Assembly: GCA_002344055.1 (NCBI GenBank)
Contig: DDTH01000014.1
Span: forward strand, 1 to 64,000
From: Sphingomonadales bacterium UBA2369
GTDB lineage: Bacteria; Pseudomonadota; Alphaproteobacteria; Sphingomonadales; Sphingomonadaceae
DNA: 64,000 nucleotides
Direction of reading: 5' to 3'
Of this stretch, positions 18,411 to 29,981 are shown piece by piece; positions within the stretch are counted from its first letter, which is position 1, and each line of letters opens with the position of its first letter. Made by a program: the position numbers and the translations under genes. The notes below the pieces were generated by a model. The model searched no databases and was not told where the DNA came from. It worked only from the letters and a program-made list of their open reading frames with translations.

Positions 18411-19786
18411 AGATCATCCTCGATCCCACCGGCGCGCTCGATGGCGGGCTCGCTGCGCTTCGCGCCGAACTGACCCTGCCGGAGGGCTTCCCGGACGCGG
18501 TGCTGGCGGCCGCGGGGGACGCGGCGCGGCGGGTGCCGGATGCGCATGCCGATTGGACCGCTGTTCCTTTCGTCACGCTGGATCCCGAGGGTGCGACCGA
18601 TCTGGACCAGGCCTTTGCGATCGAGGCGGCGGGCAGCGACCTGTTGCTTCACTATGCCATCGCCGATGTGGGCTGGTTCGTGTCGCCGGGCGATCCGCTC
18701 GACACGGAGGCGTGGAAGCGCGGGGCGACCATGTATTTTCCGGACGGGCGGATCGGCCTCTACCCGCCGGTGCTGAGCGAAGGCGCGGCGAGCCTGTTGC
18801 CCGATGGTGACCGGCCGGCAGTGATCTTCACGGTGCGGATCGGCGGTGACGGGAATGCCGCGATCGACGGCGTGGAGCGGGGCCTGATCCGTAACCGCGC
18901 GAAGCTGGCCTATGAGAGTGCGACCGAGGCCGATCTGCCGGAAGGCTTCAGCGAACTCGCGCGACGGGTACAGGCTGCGGAGGCGGCGCGGGGCGCGGCG
19001 CGGGTCGATCCACCGGAGCAGGAAGTCACGCGTGACGGGGCGGGGGGATATGCGCTCGCTTTCCGCCCGCGCACGAAGGCTGAAGATGACAATGCGGCCT
19101 TGTCGCTGGCCGCGAATCTGGCAGTCGGCAAGTTGCTGCTCGAACATCGCACCGGTCTGTTCCGGGTGATGGCGGAGCCAGATCCGCGTGCGATCCGGCG
19201 CTTGCGGCACAGCGCGCAGGCGCTGGGTCTGAACTGGCCGCGCCGCACGCCGCTGGATAATTTCGAGCGGCGGCTGGATCCAGCCAAGCCCGCCGATGCC
19301 GCCTTCATGCTCGCCGTGCGGCGGGGCAGTCCGGGCGCGAGCTACGCGCCGTTCGATGCCAACGAAAAGCCCTGGCACGCCGCCGTCGCGGCCACCTACG
19401 CGCATGCGACCGCACCGTTGCGGCGGCTGGCGGATCGCTATGTCGTCGAGGCGGCGCTGGCGGTCGCCAATGGCAAGCCGGTGCCAAACGCAGACGCTTT
19501 CGAGCGGCTGCCCAAGGTGATGGCGCGGGCCGATGCACTGGGCGGGCGGATCGACCGGGCGGTGGTCGATTTGGCCGAAGCGGTGATGCTGCAAAATCAG
19601 GTCGGCGAGACCTTCACCGCGATCGTGACCGACACCGACGAGCGCGGCGCGCGTATCCAACTCACCGACCTCGCCGTCCTGGCGCGGGTCGCGGCCGAAC
19701 GCGCGACGGCAGGCGACACTTTACAGGTGCGGCTGGACGGCGTGGACATAACCCGCCGCGCGATCGCCTTCAGCCTGGCAGGCTGA
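18407..19786 (+). CDS. RNase II/R-type (RNB domain) exoribonuclease
   Basis: A 459-residue protein with an RNB catalytic domain: VTLDPEGATDLDQAF holds the clustered catalytic aspartates, followed by HYAIADVGWFV. The C-terminal part (from about residue 395) looks like a small OB/S1-type fold. It is shorter than RNase R or RNase II and lacks their N-terminal cold-shock domains. It probably degrades RNA 3' to 5'. Its 3' end overlaps the convergent hutH by 17 nt. Confidence 0.85.
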   Translation: MKIILDPTGALDGGLAALRAELTLPEGFPDAVLAAAGDAARRVPDAHADWTAVPFVTLDPEGATDLDQAFAIEAAGSDLLLHYAIADVGWFVSPGDPLDTEAWKRGATMYFPDGRIGLYPPVLSEGAASLLPDGDRPAVIFTVRIGGDGNAAIDGVERGLIRNRAKLAYESATEADLPEGFSELARRVQAAEAARGAARVDPPEQEVTRDGAGGYALAFRPRTKAEDDNAALSLAANLAVGKLLLEHRTGLFRVMAEPDPRAIRRLRHSAQALGLNWPRRTPLDNFERRLDPAKPADAAFMLAVRRGSPGASYAPFDANEKPWHAAVAATYAHATAPLRRLADRYVVEAALAVANGKPVPNADAFERLPKVMARADALGGRIDRAVVDLAEAVMLQNQVGETFTAIVTDTDERGARIQLTDLAVLARVAAERATAGDTLQVRLDGVDITRRAIAFSLAG

Positions 19787-21275
19787 ATTCCGCCAGCCCT
19801 TCGAACGCACCGTCCAGCACCGCTGCCTGCGCCCAGGCCATATCGTTCGCCATGTAACGGTCGCTCTCGTAGAACGGCACTTGCGCGCGGACCGTCGCGA
19901 GCGCGCGAGCAAGCGGCGCGGAGGTGGTTAGCGGCTTGTGGAAATCCACGCCCTGCGCGGCGGCGAGCAATTCCACGCCGATCACGCCGGCGGCATTGCC
20001 CGCGACGCGTCGCGCCTTGGTGCCGGCATGGGTGGCCATCGAGACATGGTCTTCCTGTCCGGCCGACGTCGGCACCGTGTCCACGCTTGCGGGCCAGGCC
20101 TGTGTCTTGTTTTCCGAGACCAGGGCCGCGGCGGTGACCTGCGCGATCATGAAGCCGGAATTCACGCCGCTGTCCGGGGTTAGGAAGGGCGGCAGGCCGC
20201 TCAGCTTCGGATCGACCAATATGGCGGTGCGCCGCTCCGAAATGCTGGCGATTTCGCAGAGCGCGATGGTCAGGATGTCCGCCGCGAAAGCAACCGGCTC
20301 GGCATGAAAATTGCCGCCGGAAATGCCTTCCTCGCCGAAGATGATCGGATTGTCGGTGACCGCATTGGCCTCGATCGTCAGCGTGCCTGAGACCTGCCGA
20401 AGGAGATCGTAGGCGGCGCCCATTACCTGCGGCTGGCAGCGGAAGGCGTAGGGGTCCTGCACCCGTTCGCAGTCGGAATGGGAGTCGCGGATCTGACTGC
20501 CGGCAAGCAGGCCGCGCAGGGCCGCAGCGACGGCGATCTGGCCGGGCTGGCCGCGCGCCGCGTGAATGCGCGGATCGAAGGCGACGTCGGTGCCTTTCAG
20601 CGCATCGACAGACATCGCCCCGGCGACCAAAGCCGCGCCGAAGACGCGCTCGGCGGCGAACAAGGTGTCGAGGGCGATCGCGGTCGAAACCTGCGTGCCG
20701 TTGATCAGCGCGAGGCCTTCCTTCGGGCCGAGCTGGATCGGTTCGAGGCCGAGCCGCTGCAGCGCGTCGGCGGCGTGCAGCAATTCGCCCTTCAGCGTGA
20801 CATGGCCCTCGCCGAGCATCGCGGCACTGAGGTGCGCCAGCGGAGCAAGATCGCCGGACGCGCCGACCGATCCCTGCGCGGGGATGACCGGCAGCGCATC
20901 GGCCTCCAGCATCGCCAGCAGTCGTTCGACCACCGCGCGGCTGATCCCGCTCATCCCGCGGCCGAGGCCGATCACCTTCAGCGCAATGATGAGGCGGACG
21001 ACCTGCGGCTTCAGTGGTTCGCCCAGCCCTGCGGCGTGCGAGAGGATGAGGTTGCGCTGCAATTCCGCCAGCCGCTCGCGCGGGATGCGGGTGCTGGCGA
21101 GCAGGCCGAAGCCGGTGTTGATGCCGTAGACGGTGCGCCCGCTCTCCACGATCCGCCCGACCGCGGCGGCGGAGGTGTCGATCGCGGTCCAGGCATCGGG
21201 CGACAGTGACGCACCCTCGCCGGACCAGAGAGCGCGAAGATCGCTGAGCGTGACGCTGCCGGGCTGGAGAATCAT
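19770..21275 (-). CDS. hutH: Histidine ammonia-lyase
   Basis: A 501-residue lyase that converts histidine to urocanate. The Ala-Ser-Gly triad that forms the MIO electrophile is in GSVGASGDLAPL, and YGINTGFG lies near the N terminus. The ATG at 21275 overlaps the hutU stop (ATGA). It is the last gene of the hutI-hutU-hutH operon. Confidence 0.95.
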   Translation of the reverse strand: MILQPGSVTLSDLRALWSGEGASLSPDAWTAIDTSAAAVGRIVESGRTVYGINTGFGLLASTRIPRERLAELQRNLILSHAAGLGEPLKPQVVRLIIALKVIGLGRGMSGISRAVVERLLAMLEADALPVIPAQGSVGASGDLAPLAHLSAAMLGEGHVTLKGELLHAADALQRLGLEPIQLGPKEGLALINGTQVSTAIALDTLFAAERVFGAALVAGAMSVDALKGTDVAFDPRIHAARGQPGQIAVAAALRGLLAGSQIRDSHSDCERVQDPYAFRCQPQVMGAAYDLLRQVSGTLTIEANAVTDNPIIFGEEGISGGNFHAEPVAFAADILTIALCEIASISERRTAILVDPKLSGLPPFLTPDSGVNSGFMIAQVTAAALVSENKTQAWPASVDTVPTSAGQEDHVSMATHAGTKARRVAGNAAGVIGVELLAAAQGVDFHKPLTTSAPLARALATVRAQVPFYESDRYMANDMAWAQAAVLDGAFEGLAEFSLPG

Positions 21276-22933
21276 TTCCCCACCATCGGCAGATCGAGGC
21301 CCTGTTCGCGCGCGCAGTCGATGGCGATGTCGTAGCCCGCATCGGCGTGGCGCATGACGCCGGTACCCGGGTCGTTCCACAGCACCCTTTCCAGCCGCCG
21401 CGCCGCTTCGTCCGTGCCGTCGGCGACGATCACCACGCCGGAATGCTGCGAATAGCCCATGCCGACGCCGCCGCCATGATGGAGCGACACCCAGGTCGCG
21501 CCGCCGGCGGTGTTGAGCAAGGCGTTAAGCAGGGGCCAGTCGGAGACCGCATCCGAGCCGTCGCGCATCGCCTCCGTTTCGCGATTGGGCGAGGCGACCG
21601 AGCCGCTGTCGAGATGGTCGCGGCCGATCACGACCGGCGCCTTCAATTCGCCGTTGCGGACCATTTCGTTGAAGGCGAGACCGAGCCGATGGCGCTGGCC
21701 CAGGCCGACCCAGCAGATGCGCGCCGGCAGGCCCTGAAAGGCGATCCGCTCACGCGCCATGTCGAGCCAGCGGTGGAGGTGCGGATCGTCGGGGATCATC
21801 TCCTTCACCTTGGCGTCGGTCTTGTAGATATCCTCCGGATCGCCGGACAGCGCGCACCAGCGGAACGGGCCGATGCCGCGGCAGAAGAGCGGGCGGACGT
21901 AAGCGGGGACGAAGCCGGGGAAATCGAACGCGTCGATCACGCCATGGTCATAGGCTTCCTGGCGGATGTTGTTGCCGTAATCGAAGGTCGGCACGCCCAT
22001 GTGACGATAGGCCAGCATCGCCTGTACGTGCACGGCCATGGAGGCGCGCGCTTCGCGCTCGACGCGGCGCGGATCGGCCTCGCGCTCGGCGATCCATTGC
22101 TCGACCGTCCAGCCGATCGGCAGATAGCCGTTGACCGGATCGTGGGCGCTGGTCTGATCGGTGACGGCGTCGGGGCGGATGCCGCGTTCGACCATTTGCG
22201 GCAGGATTTCGGCGGCATTGCCGAGCAGGCCGACGGAGGTGGGCACGCTGGCGGTGCGGATGATCTCCAGCGCTTCGTCCAGAGTCGCTGCCTGGCGGTC
22301 GAGATAACGGGTTTCGAGGCGCTTCTCGATCCGGCTCTGCTGGCATTCGATTGCGAGGCAATGCGCGCCGGCCATCACCGCCGCGAGCGGCTGCGCCCCG
22401 CCCATCCCGCCGAGTCCCGCGGTCAATATCCACTTGCCGGTGAGGTCGCCGTTATAATGCTGCCGGCCCATCTCGACGAAGGTTTCGTACGTGCCCTGCA
22501 CGATGCCCTGCGTGCCGATGTAGATCCACGATCCGGCCGTCATCTGACCGTACATCATCAGGCCCTTGCGATCGAGCTCGTGGAAATGCTCCCAATTCGC
22601 CCATTTCGGCACGAGGTTCGAGTTCGCGATCAGCACGCGCGGCGCGTCCGGATGGGTGGGGAAGACGCCGACCGGCTTGCCCGATTGCACCAGCAGGGTC
22701 TGGTCGCCCTCCAGCCGCTCCAGCGTCTCGACGATCGTGTCGAAGCTCACCCAGTCGCGCGCGGCGCGGCCGATGCCGCCATAGACGACCAGCTCCTCGG
22801 GCGCTTCCGCCACGGCCGGATCGAGATTGTTCTGGAGCATCCGCACGGCGGCTTCGGTGAGCCAGGACTTGGCCTTGATCTCAGTGCCGGTGCGCGCGCG
22901 GATGATGCGGCTGTTGTCACGTCTGTTTTGCAT
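21272..22933 (-). CDS. hutU: Urocanate hydratase
   Basis: A 553-residue NAD-dependent hydratase producing imidazolonepropionate. Family stretches are VYGGIGRAARDW, TAGLGGMGGAQPLA, LLGNAAEILP, FCRGIGPFRWCALSGDP and LHHGGGVGMGYSQH. Length is typical. The start lies 23 bp after the hutI stop. Confidence 0.96.
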   Translation of the reverse strand: MQNRRDNSRIIRARTGTEIKAKSWLTEAAVRMLQNNLDPAVAEAPEELVVYGGIGRAARDWVSFDTIVETLERLEGDQTLLVQSGKPVGVFPTHPDAPRVLIANSNLVPKWANWEHFHELDRKGLMMYGQMTAGSWIYIGTQGIVQGTYETFVEMGRQHYNGDLTGKWILTAGLGGMGGAQPLAAVMAGAHCLAIECQQSRIEKRLETRYLDRQAATLDEALEIIRTASVPTSVGLLGNAAEILPQMVERGIRPDAVTDQTSAHDPVNGYLPIGWTVEQWIAEREADPRRVEREARASMAVHVQAMLAYRHMGVPTFDYGNNIRQEAYDHGVIDAFDFPGFVPAYVRPLFCRGIGPFRWCALSGDPEDIYKTDAKVKEMIPDDPHLHRWLDMARERIAFQGLPARICWVGLGQRHRLGLAFNEMVRNGELKAPVVIGRDHLDSGSVASPNRETEAMRDGSDAVSDWPLLNALLNTAGGATWVSLHHGGGVGMGYSQHSGVVIVADGTDEAARRLERVLWNDPGTGVMRHADAGYDIAIDCAREQGLDLPMVGK

Positions 22934-22956
22934 GGCCGCTCCCTACACAGCCTGTC

Positions 22957-24168
22957 CTAGGCCTCAACCCCTGCGAGATAGCGCCGCTCGGGGCCGGGGT
23001 GACCGATCCAGTAAGCGAGTTCGGCCGGACGGCCGATGCGCCAGACGCACAGGTCCGCAGCCTTGCCCGAAGCGATCGTGCCGAGCTCCGCCTCGCGACC
23101 GAGCGCTTTCGCCGCGTTGCGGGTCATGCCGGCGAGCGCTTCCTCGGGCGTCAGGCCGAACAGGGTGCAGGCCATGCTGAGCATCAGCGTCGCCGACAGG
23201 ACGGGCGAGGTGCCGGGATTGCAATCGGTCGCAACCGCCATCGGCACGCCGTGGCGGCGGAGCATGTCGACCGGCGGCTTGTGCGTTTCCTTCAGCGCGT
23301 AGAAGGCGCCGGGGAGGAGCACGCCGACCATTCCAGCGCGCGCCATCGCCGCCGCGCCGGCCTCGTCGAGATGTTCGAGATGGTCGGCGGAGAGCGCACC
23401 ATATTCCGCCGCGAGCGCCGCGCCGTTGAGGTTGCTCAGCTGCTCGGCGTGCAGCTTCACGCGCAGGCCCGCCTTCACCGCGGCCTCGAACAAGGCGCGG
23501 ACCTCGTCGGGGGTGAAGCCGATACCCTCGCAAAAGGCGTCGACCGCTTCGGCCAGACCTTCCGCCTTCGCGGCCGGGATCAGTTCATCGGTCGCCATCG
23601 CGACGAATTCGGCGCGGCGTTCCTTGAAGTCGGGCGGCAGCGCGTGAAGGGCCAGGAGGGTCGGGCAGACCCGAACCCGTTCGCTCTCGGCCAGCAGTCG
23701 CGCTGCGCGGAGGAGCTTAAGTTCGCTCTCGAGATCGAGGCCATAGCCCGACTTGATCTCGATCGTCGTCACGCCGCCGCGCATCAGTGCCTTGAGGCGA
23801 GGCCAGGCCTGTTCGGCAATCTCCTCGGCGCTGGCGCTGCGGGTTGCGCCGACCGTCGAGACGATGCCCCCGCCGGCCTTGGCGATCTCCTCATAGGTCG
23901 CACCTTCCAGCCGCATTTCGAATTCGTGCGCGCGGTTGCCGCCGAAGACGAGGTGCGTGTGGCAATCGATCAGCCCGGGCGTCACCCAGGCGCCGCCCAG
24001 CGCCTCGACTTTCGCGGCGCGATTCCCGGCCAGTTCGGAGCGCTTGCCGACGCGCACCACCTTGCCGTCGGCGATGCCGATCGCGGCATTTTCGATCGCG
24101 CCGAACGGGGCCGCGACGGCAGCGTCCATCGTCGCCACATGGCAATCTACGAGCATCAAATCCCACAT
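22957..24168 (-). CDS. hutI: Imidazolonepropionase
   Basis: A 403-residue amidohydrolase giving formimidoyl-glutamate. Metal and active-site motifs are DCHTHLVFGGNRA, IKSGYGLD, LHAEQLS, SADHLEHLD and ATDCNPGTSP. The ATG at 24168 fits the family N terminus. It is divergent from hutG over 40 bp, so both hut promoters lie in that gap or inside the coding ends. Confidence 0.95.
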   Translation of the reverse strand: MWDLMLVDCHVATMDAAVAAPFGAIENAAIGIADGKVVRVGKRSELAGNRAAKVEALGGAWVTPGLIDCHTHLVFGGNRAHEFEMRLEGATYEEIAKAGGGIVSTVGATRSASAEEIAEQAWPRLKALMRGGVTTIEIKSGYGLDLESELKLLRAARLLAESERVRVCPTLLALHALPPDFKERRAEFVAMATDELIPAAKAEGLAEAVDAFCEGIGFTPDEVRALFEAAVKAGLRVKLHAEQLSNLNGAALAAEYGALSADHLEHLDEAGAAAMARAGMVGVLLPGAFYALKETHKPPVDMLRRHGVPMAVATDCNPGTSPVLSATLMLSMACTLFGLTPEEALAGMTRNAAKALGREAELGTIASGKAADLCVWRIGRPAELAYWIGHPGPERRYLAGVEA

Positions 24169-24208
24169 GCTCTCGCCTTTCGCACGGCGACCCCTTAAGC
24201 GCCAAGCC

Positions 24209-25099
24209 ATGAGCGCCGAATGGCCCAGCATCGCCGATCTGCTCGTGCCCGGCGGCCCCGGTGAGGTGGCATTGCTGGGCGCGCCGATGGAGGCGGGATC
24301 GGTGACGCCCGGCCGCTGCGATCTCGCGCCTGAGGCTGTTCGCAAGGCGCTGAAGCGGATCAGCAGCTACGATGTCGAGACGCGCGAGGTGCTGACCGCG
24401 CCGGTCGCGGATCTGGGCGATGTGCCGGTGACCGGCCTGTCGCCCGCCGACGGCTTTGCGCCGATCCGCGACGCGGTGGGCGGAGCGGCGGCGACGCATG
24501 GCCTGACCCTGCTGATCGGCGGCAACAATGCAGTGACGCGCCCGGCCGCGCACGGGCTGGGCGTGCCGCTGGCCCAGGTCGGGCTGATCACGCTCGATGC
24601 GCATTTCGACATGCGCGACACCAACGATGGCCCGCTGAACGGCAATCCCGTGCGCTGCCTGCTGGAGGATGGACTCGACGGCAGCAACCTCGTCCAGATC
24701 GGCCTCGCGCCGTTCGCCAACACGGTGAAGATGCACCTGGACGTGCTGGAAGCGGGAGGGACGGTCTACACCGCCGCCGACGTCCGCACGCGCGGCATCG
24801 CGCGCCTGATCGAGACCGCGCTCGGCCAGCTCGACCATTGCGAGCGGATCATCGTCGATTTCGACATTGACGTGATCGACCGGGGGCAGTTTCCCGGCGC
24901 ACCGGGCGCGCGGCCGGGCGGCATGCACGTGACCGATTTCTTCACAGCCGCGCGCCTGCTGGCCGCCGAACCCAAGGTGCGGCTGGTCGATCTCACCGAA
25001 TTCGATCCCAGCCTCGATCCGTCCGATCTGTCCGCGCTGACCGCCGGGCGCTGGGTCGCGGAGATCCTCGCGGGCTACAAGATGCGGAGCGCGGCATGA
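24209..25099 (+). CDS. hutG: Formimidoylglutamase (arginase family)
   Basis: A 296-residue ureohydrolase. The metal motifs are LDAHFDMRD and DFDIDVID; the first motif, normally GGDHS, reads GGNNAVT, so asparagine replaces the metal-binding histidine. A similar substitution is known in some formiminoglutamases (recalled for the trypanosomal enzyme). The hut context supports hydrolysis of formimidoyl-glutamate to glutamate and formamide. Its stop overlaps the next gene by 4 nt. Confidence 0.87.
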   Translation: MSAEWPSIADLLVPGGPGEVALLGAPMEAGSVTPGRCDLAPEAVRKALKRISSYDVETREVLTAPVADLGDVPVTGLSPADGFAPIRDAVGGAAATHGLTLLIGGNNAVTRPAAHGLGVPLAQVGLITLDAHFDMRDTNDGPLNGNPVRCLLEDGLDGSNLVQIGLAPFANTVKMHLDVLEAGGTVYTAADVRTRGIARLIETALGQLDHCERIIVDFDIDVIDRGQFPGAPGARPGGMHVTDFFTAARLLAAEPKVRLVDLTEFDPSLDPSDLSALTAGRWVAEILAGYKMRSAA

Positions 25100-25590
25100 G
25101 CGACGAGGACCAGCTGATCGGAGATTTCCGGCTGGCGATGCGGCGCGTCGCTTCGACGGTGAACGTGATCAGCCTGACGGTAGACGGGCGGCCGATGGGC
25201 GTCACCGCGACCGCCGTTTCGTCCTTGTCGATGGACCCGCCGAGCCTGCTCGTCTGCATCAACCGGGCCGCTTCGGTCCATGCCTCGATGTCCGACATGG
25301 AGGCATTCCGGGTGAATATCCTCCACCGCGATCAGGAGGAGATCGCCAGCATGTTCGCCGATCGCAAGATGGAGAAATTGCGCTTCGTCGACGGCTGGGA
25401 ACTGGGCGCGGACGAGCCACCGCGGCTGCTCGACGCGCAGGCTTCGGTGCTGTGCCGCCGGATCGATTGCCACCAGTTCGGCACGCACAGCATCTTCATC
25501 GGCGTCATCGAGGATGTGCGGGTGCGCGACGACGTCTCGCCCTTGCTCTACTGGAACGGCGTCTATGGAGGGATCAGCGAAGGGCTCTAA
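25096..25590 (+). CDS. Flavin reductase, RutF/HpaC-like
   Basis: A 164-residue flavin reductase-like domain protein. TVNVISLTVDG, MGVTATAVSSLSMDPPSLLVCIN and GTHSIFIGVIEDV are typical of FMN/FAD:NADH reductases partnered with two-component monooxygenases. The RutA gene in this window needs such a partner and none lies in the rut operon, so a RutF role is likely though inferred. It is translationally coupled to hutG, with which it has no obvious biochemical link. Confidence 0.85.
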   Translation: MSDEDQLIGDFRLAMRRVASTVNVISLTVDGRPMGVTATAVSSLSMDPPSLLVCINRAASVHASMSDMEAFRVNILHRDQEEIASMFADRKMEKLRFVDGWELGADEPPRLLDAQASVLCRRIDCHQFGTHSIFIGVIEDVRVRDDVSPLLYWNGVYGGISEGL

Positions 25591-25632
25591 CGAGTCATGG
25601 TGCCGTCAGCCGAACGCGGCTAAGCCGCTGCG

Positions 25633-26058
25633 ATGCAAACAATCCTTCTCGCCGCCTTGCTCGCGGCACAGCCCGCCACGACGCCCCCGATCGGCCAGCG
25701 CACCGGTACCCCGCAAAGCATGATGGCCGAAATGGGCCTCGCGCCCGATCAGGACGACCTCGCCGAAGCGATTGCGGCCGCCGACGCCCATCCCCTCGGT
25801 TCGCGCGAAAATCCGGTGCGCGTCGGCGGGCCGGATGGCGAGCGGGCCTATATCGCGCGCTTGCGTTGCAGTGACGGCAATGCCCCGCGCGTCGGCCAGC
25901 GTGCGAATATGGGCGTCGGCGCCTTCGGATCGATCGTCGACGGCTATCCGCTGGATTGCGGCAGCGCCGCCCCCGGCCAGACGATTCTGCTCATGGACAT
26001 GTACCATGACGAGCATCGCGAGAATCGCGCCCCGCCGGGATTCACGCTCACCGAATAA
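25633..26058 (+). CDS. Exported hypothetical protein
   Basis: A 141-residue protein with a short hydrophobic leader (LLAALLAAQPA) suggesting export. The mature part has two cysteines (RLRCSDG and PLDCGSA) that could form a disulfide. No family was recognised. It is separated by 42 bp from the flavin reductase gene and faces the convergent VOC gene. Confidence 0.7.
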   Translation: MQTILLAALLAAQPATTPPIGQRTGTPQSMMAEMGLAPDQDDLAEAIAAADAHPLGSRENPVRVGGPDGERAYIARLRCSDGNAPRVGQRANMGVGAFGSIVDGYPLDCGSAAPGQTILLMDMYHDEHRENRAPPGFTLTE

Positions 26059-26071
26059 TCGCAGGCGCCGG

Positions 26072-26464
26072 TCAGGCCGGCCCGATCCTGAAGGCGCAGA
26101 GCTTGTTTCCGTCCAGGTCGCGGAAATAGGCGCCGTAGAAGGCTTGCGGGCCTTCCTCGCCGCGCAGCCCGGGCGCGCCTTCGTCGCTGCCGCCGAGTGC
26201 GAGCGCTTTCGCGTGCAGGGCATCGACCTGATCGCGGGTTTCCACCGGGATCGCGGTCATATGACCGTTGCCCTTGTCGTGCGGCGCGCCGTCATACGGC
26301 TTGGTCACCGCGATGCCGGGCTTGTCCCAGCCGGTGCCCCACATGGTGAAACCGTTCTGCGGAAATTCCATGATCCGCTTGGCACCGAGGGTGCCGAGCA
26401 GATCGTCGTAAAAGCCCCTGGCCCGATCGATGTCGTTGGTGCCGAGCGTGACGTAGCCGATCAT
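26072..26464 (-). CDS. VOC (glyoxalase/bleomycin-resistance fold) family protein
   Basis: A 130-residue protein with the vicinal-oxygen-chelate layout: MIGYVTLGTNDIDRARGFYD at the start and AYFRDLDGNKLCAF at the end. The substrate cannot be told. The ATG at 26464 overlaps the stop of the upstream lipoprotein gene, so the two are co-transcribed. Confidence 0.85.
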   Translation of the reverse strand: MIGYVTLGTNDIDRARGFYDDLLGTLGAKRIMEFPQNGFTMWGTGWDKPGIAVTKPYDGAPHDKGNGHMTAIPVETRDQVDALHAKALALGGSDEGAPGLRGEEGPQAFYGAYFRDLDGNKLCAFRIGPA

Positions 26465-26985
26465 TTCGCCTTGTTCTCCGCTGCCGGAATCGCCGGTGCG
26501 GCGCTGCATTCGCCGGTGCGGCGGCCGCGAAGGGTCGATGCGATCTCGACATCCCCGTCGGTCGTCAGGCGCGTCTTGAGTTCCCGCTCAGCCTCGAAGG
26601 AATCCTCGGTGAACCGGCCGGTGATGGAATAAGCGACTTGTCCGGAAAGGCCGGTCCCGGTGCAGTCGATGCTGCCGTTGATCGATCCGTTGCGCACGAA
26701 GACATCGCTGCTGCCACGGCAGGTAAAGGCTTCGTCGGTAAACAACTCCGCCGGCGGCGTCCCGCCTTCGGGCACGCAGACGCTGCGGGTCGTGCTGTCG
26801 CCCTGCTTCGTATTGATCTTGGGAATGCCCTTGTCGGCCGCCTTGAAGTTGGTGACTTCGGCGGTGACTTCATACTGGCCCGGCTGCAACCGCTCTGCCT
26901 TGCCCTTCGCCTTATTCTCAGCTTCGCCGCCGCCGCACGCGGCCAGCGCCACGAGCGGTATCGCGCACAAATATGCCCACTTCAT
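26461..26985 (-). CDS. Lipoprotein, DUF3617-like
   Basis: A 174-residue protein with a lipobox (LAAC at about residues 14-17) behind a hydrophobic leader. The mature region has two conserved-looking cysteines (SVCVPEG and FTCRGSS) and a pattern like DUF3617 proteins (QPGQYEVTAEVTN). Function is unknown; it would sit in the inner or outer membrane facing the periplasm. It is divergent from uvrB over 55 bp. Confidence 0.8.
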   Translation of the reverse strand: MKWAYLCAIPLVALAACGGGEAENKAKGKAERLQPGQYEVTAEVTNFKAADKGIPKINTKQGDSTTRSVCVPEGGTPPAELFTDEAFTCRGSSDVFVRNGSINGSIDCTGTGLSGQVAYSITGRFTEDSFEAERELKTRLTTDGDVEIASTLRGRRTGECSAAPAIPAAENKAK

Positions 26986-27040
26986 CCTGCCTCTCCCTGT
27001 TGTTTTCGCCAAGCTAGCGCGCGCGCGCCGGAATGACCAT

Positions 27041-29251
<2,211 letters not shown>

Positions 29252-29350
29252 ACTGGTTGGCCCTGGTTGAACGAGGCCCAAATGCGCGCGATTCAATATG
29301 GCTGTATGACGGCGGTAACGACTGGCTCCAGAGGCAGCTAAGATACCGCC

Positions 29351-29716
29351 ATGGCTGACAATATTGACCCGGACAAAGATGTCCTCTATAAAGGACAAGG
29401 CTTTTCGCTGGAGCAATCCGACGATTTCGTCCGCTGGCTGAAGAAGCTGCGCGATCGCCAGGGGCGGCTGCGCATCCTGAAGCGGCTGCGGCGGTTGTCG
29501 GATGGGCAGTTCGGCGATTGCCAGCCGGTGGGCGCAGGCGTGCACGAGTTGCGCATGTTCTTCGGCCCCGGTTATCGCGTCTATTTCGCGCAGCGGGGTG
29601 ATACCGTCATCCTGCTGCTGGCGGGCGGCGATAAGGACAGTCAGGCGGGCGACATCGCCCGCGCGAAGGCATTGGCGAAGGAGCTTGGTGTTGGGAACGA
29701 AGACGACCCCCTTTGA
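29351..29716 (+). CDS. RelE/HigB-type toxin of a toxin-antitoxin pair
   Basis: A 121-residue member of the addiction-module killer group: FVRWLKKLRDRQGRLRILKRL, GVHELRMFFGPGYRVYFA and LLLAGGDKDSQAGDI are characteristic. Such proteins are usually ribosome-dependent mRNA nucleases. The gene overlaps the downstream antitoxin, the reverse of the usual RelBE order but normal for the HigBA group. Confidence 0.9.
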   Translation: MADNIDPDKDVLYKGQGFSLEQSDDFVRWLKKLRDRQGRLRILKRLRRLSDGQFGDCQPVGAGVHELRMFFGPGYRVYFAQRGDTVILLLAGGDKDSQAGDIARAKALAKELGVGNEDDPL

Positions 29717-29981
29717 TCCCGCCGACTATCTGTCGTCCGAGGACGACATCCTCGATTATCTGAAAATCTGGATGGAGGACGGATCGCCACAGGAAATCGC
29801 CCGCGCCATCGGCGATGTCGCGCGGTCCAAGGGCATGAGCGAGGTTGCGCGCAAGGCGGGCGTGGGCCGCCAAGCGCTGTACAATGCGCTTTCGGTGAAT
29901 GGGAACCCGACGCTGGAGACTTTGGTCGGCGTGCTGGACGCGCTAGGACTCGAGCTGACCGTCCAGAAGCGCGCCGCCTAA
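29688..29981 (+). CDS. HigA-like antitoxin with helix-turn-helix
   Basis: A 97-residue addiction-module antidote. GMSEVARKAGVGRQALYNALS is the helix-turn-helix, and the N terminus (FDPADYLSSEDDI) is typical of the group. The start may be GTG 29688 or TTG 29691; AAGGAG upstream gives better spacing for TTG. The coding overlap with the toxin gene couples their translation. It probably represses its own promoter. The 3' end overlaps the convergent DUF1761 gene by 4 nt. Confidence 0.87.
   Translation: MLGTKTTPFDPADYLSSEDDILDYLKIWMEDGSPQEIARAIGDVARSKGMSEVARKAGVGRQALYNALSVNGNPTLETLVGVLDALGLELTVQKRAA

Noticed and set aside
20478..22960. Plus-strand frames opposite hutH and hutU
   Set aside because: Same shadow effect; hutH and hutU are unmistakable on the other strand.
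24169..24208. Riboswitch or HutC operator between hutI and hutG
   Set aside because: The 40-bp divergent gap is too short for a riboswitch and I could not see a convincing palindrome.
26660..27040. 127-codon N-terminal extension of uvrB
   Set aside because: It runs over the divergent lipoprotein gene and lacks similarity to UvrB; the ATG at 27041 gives the normal length.
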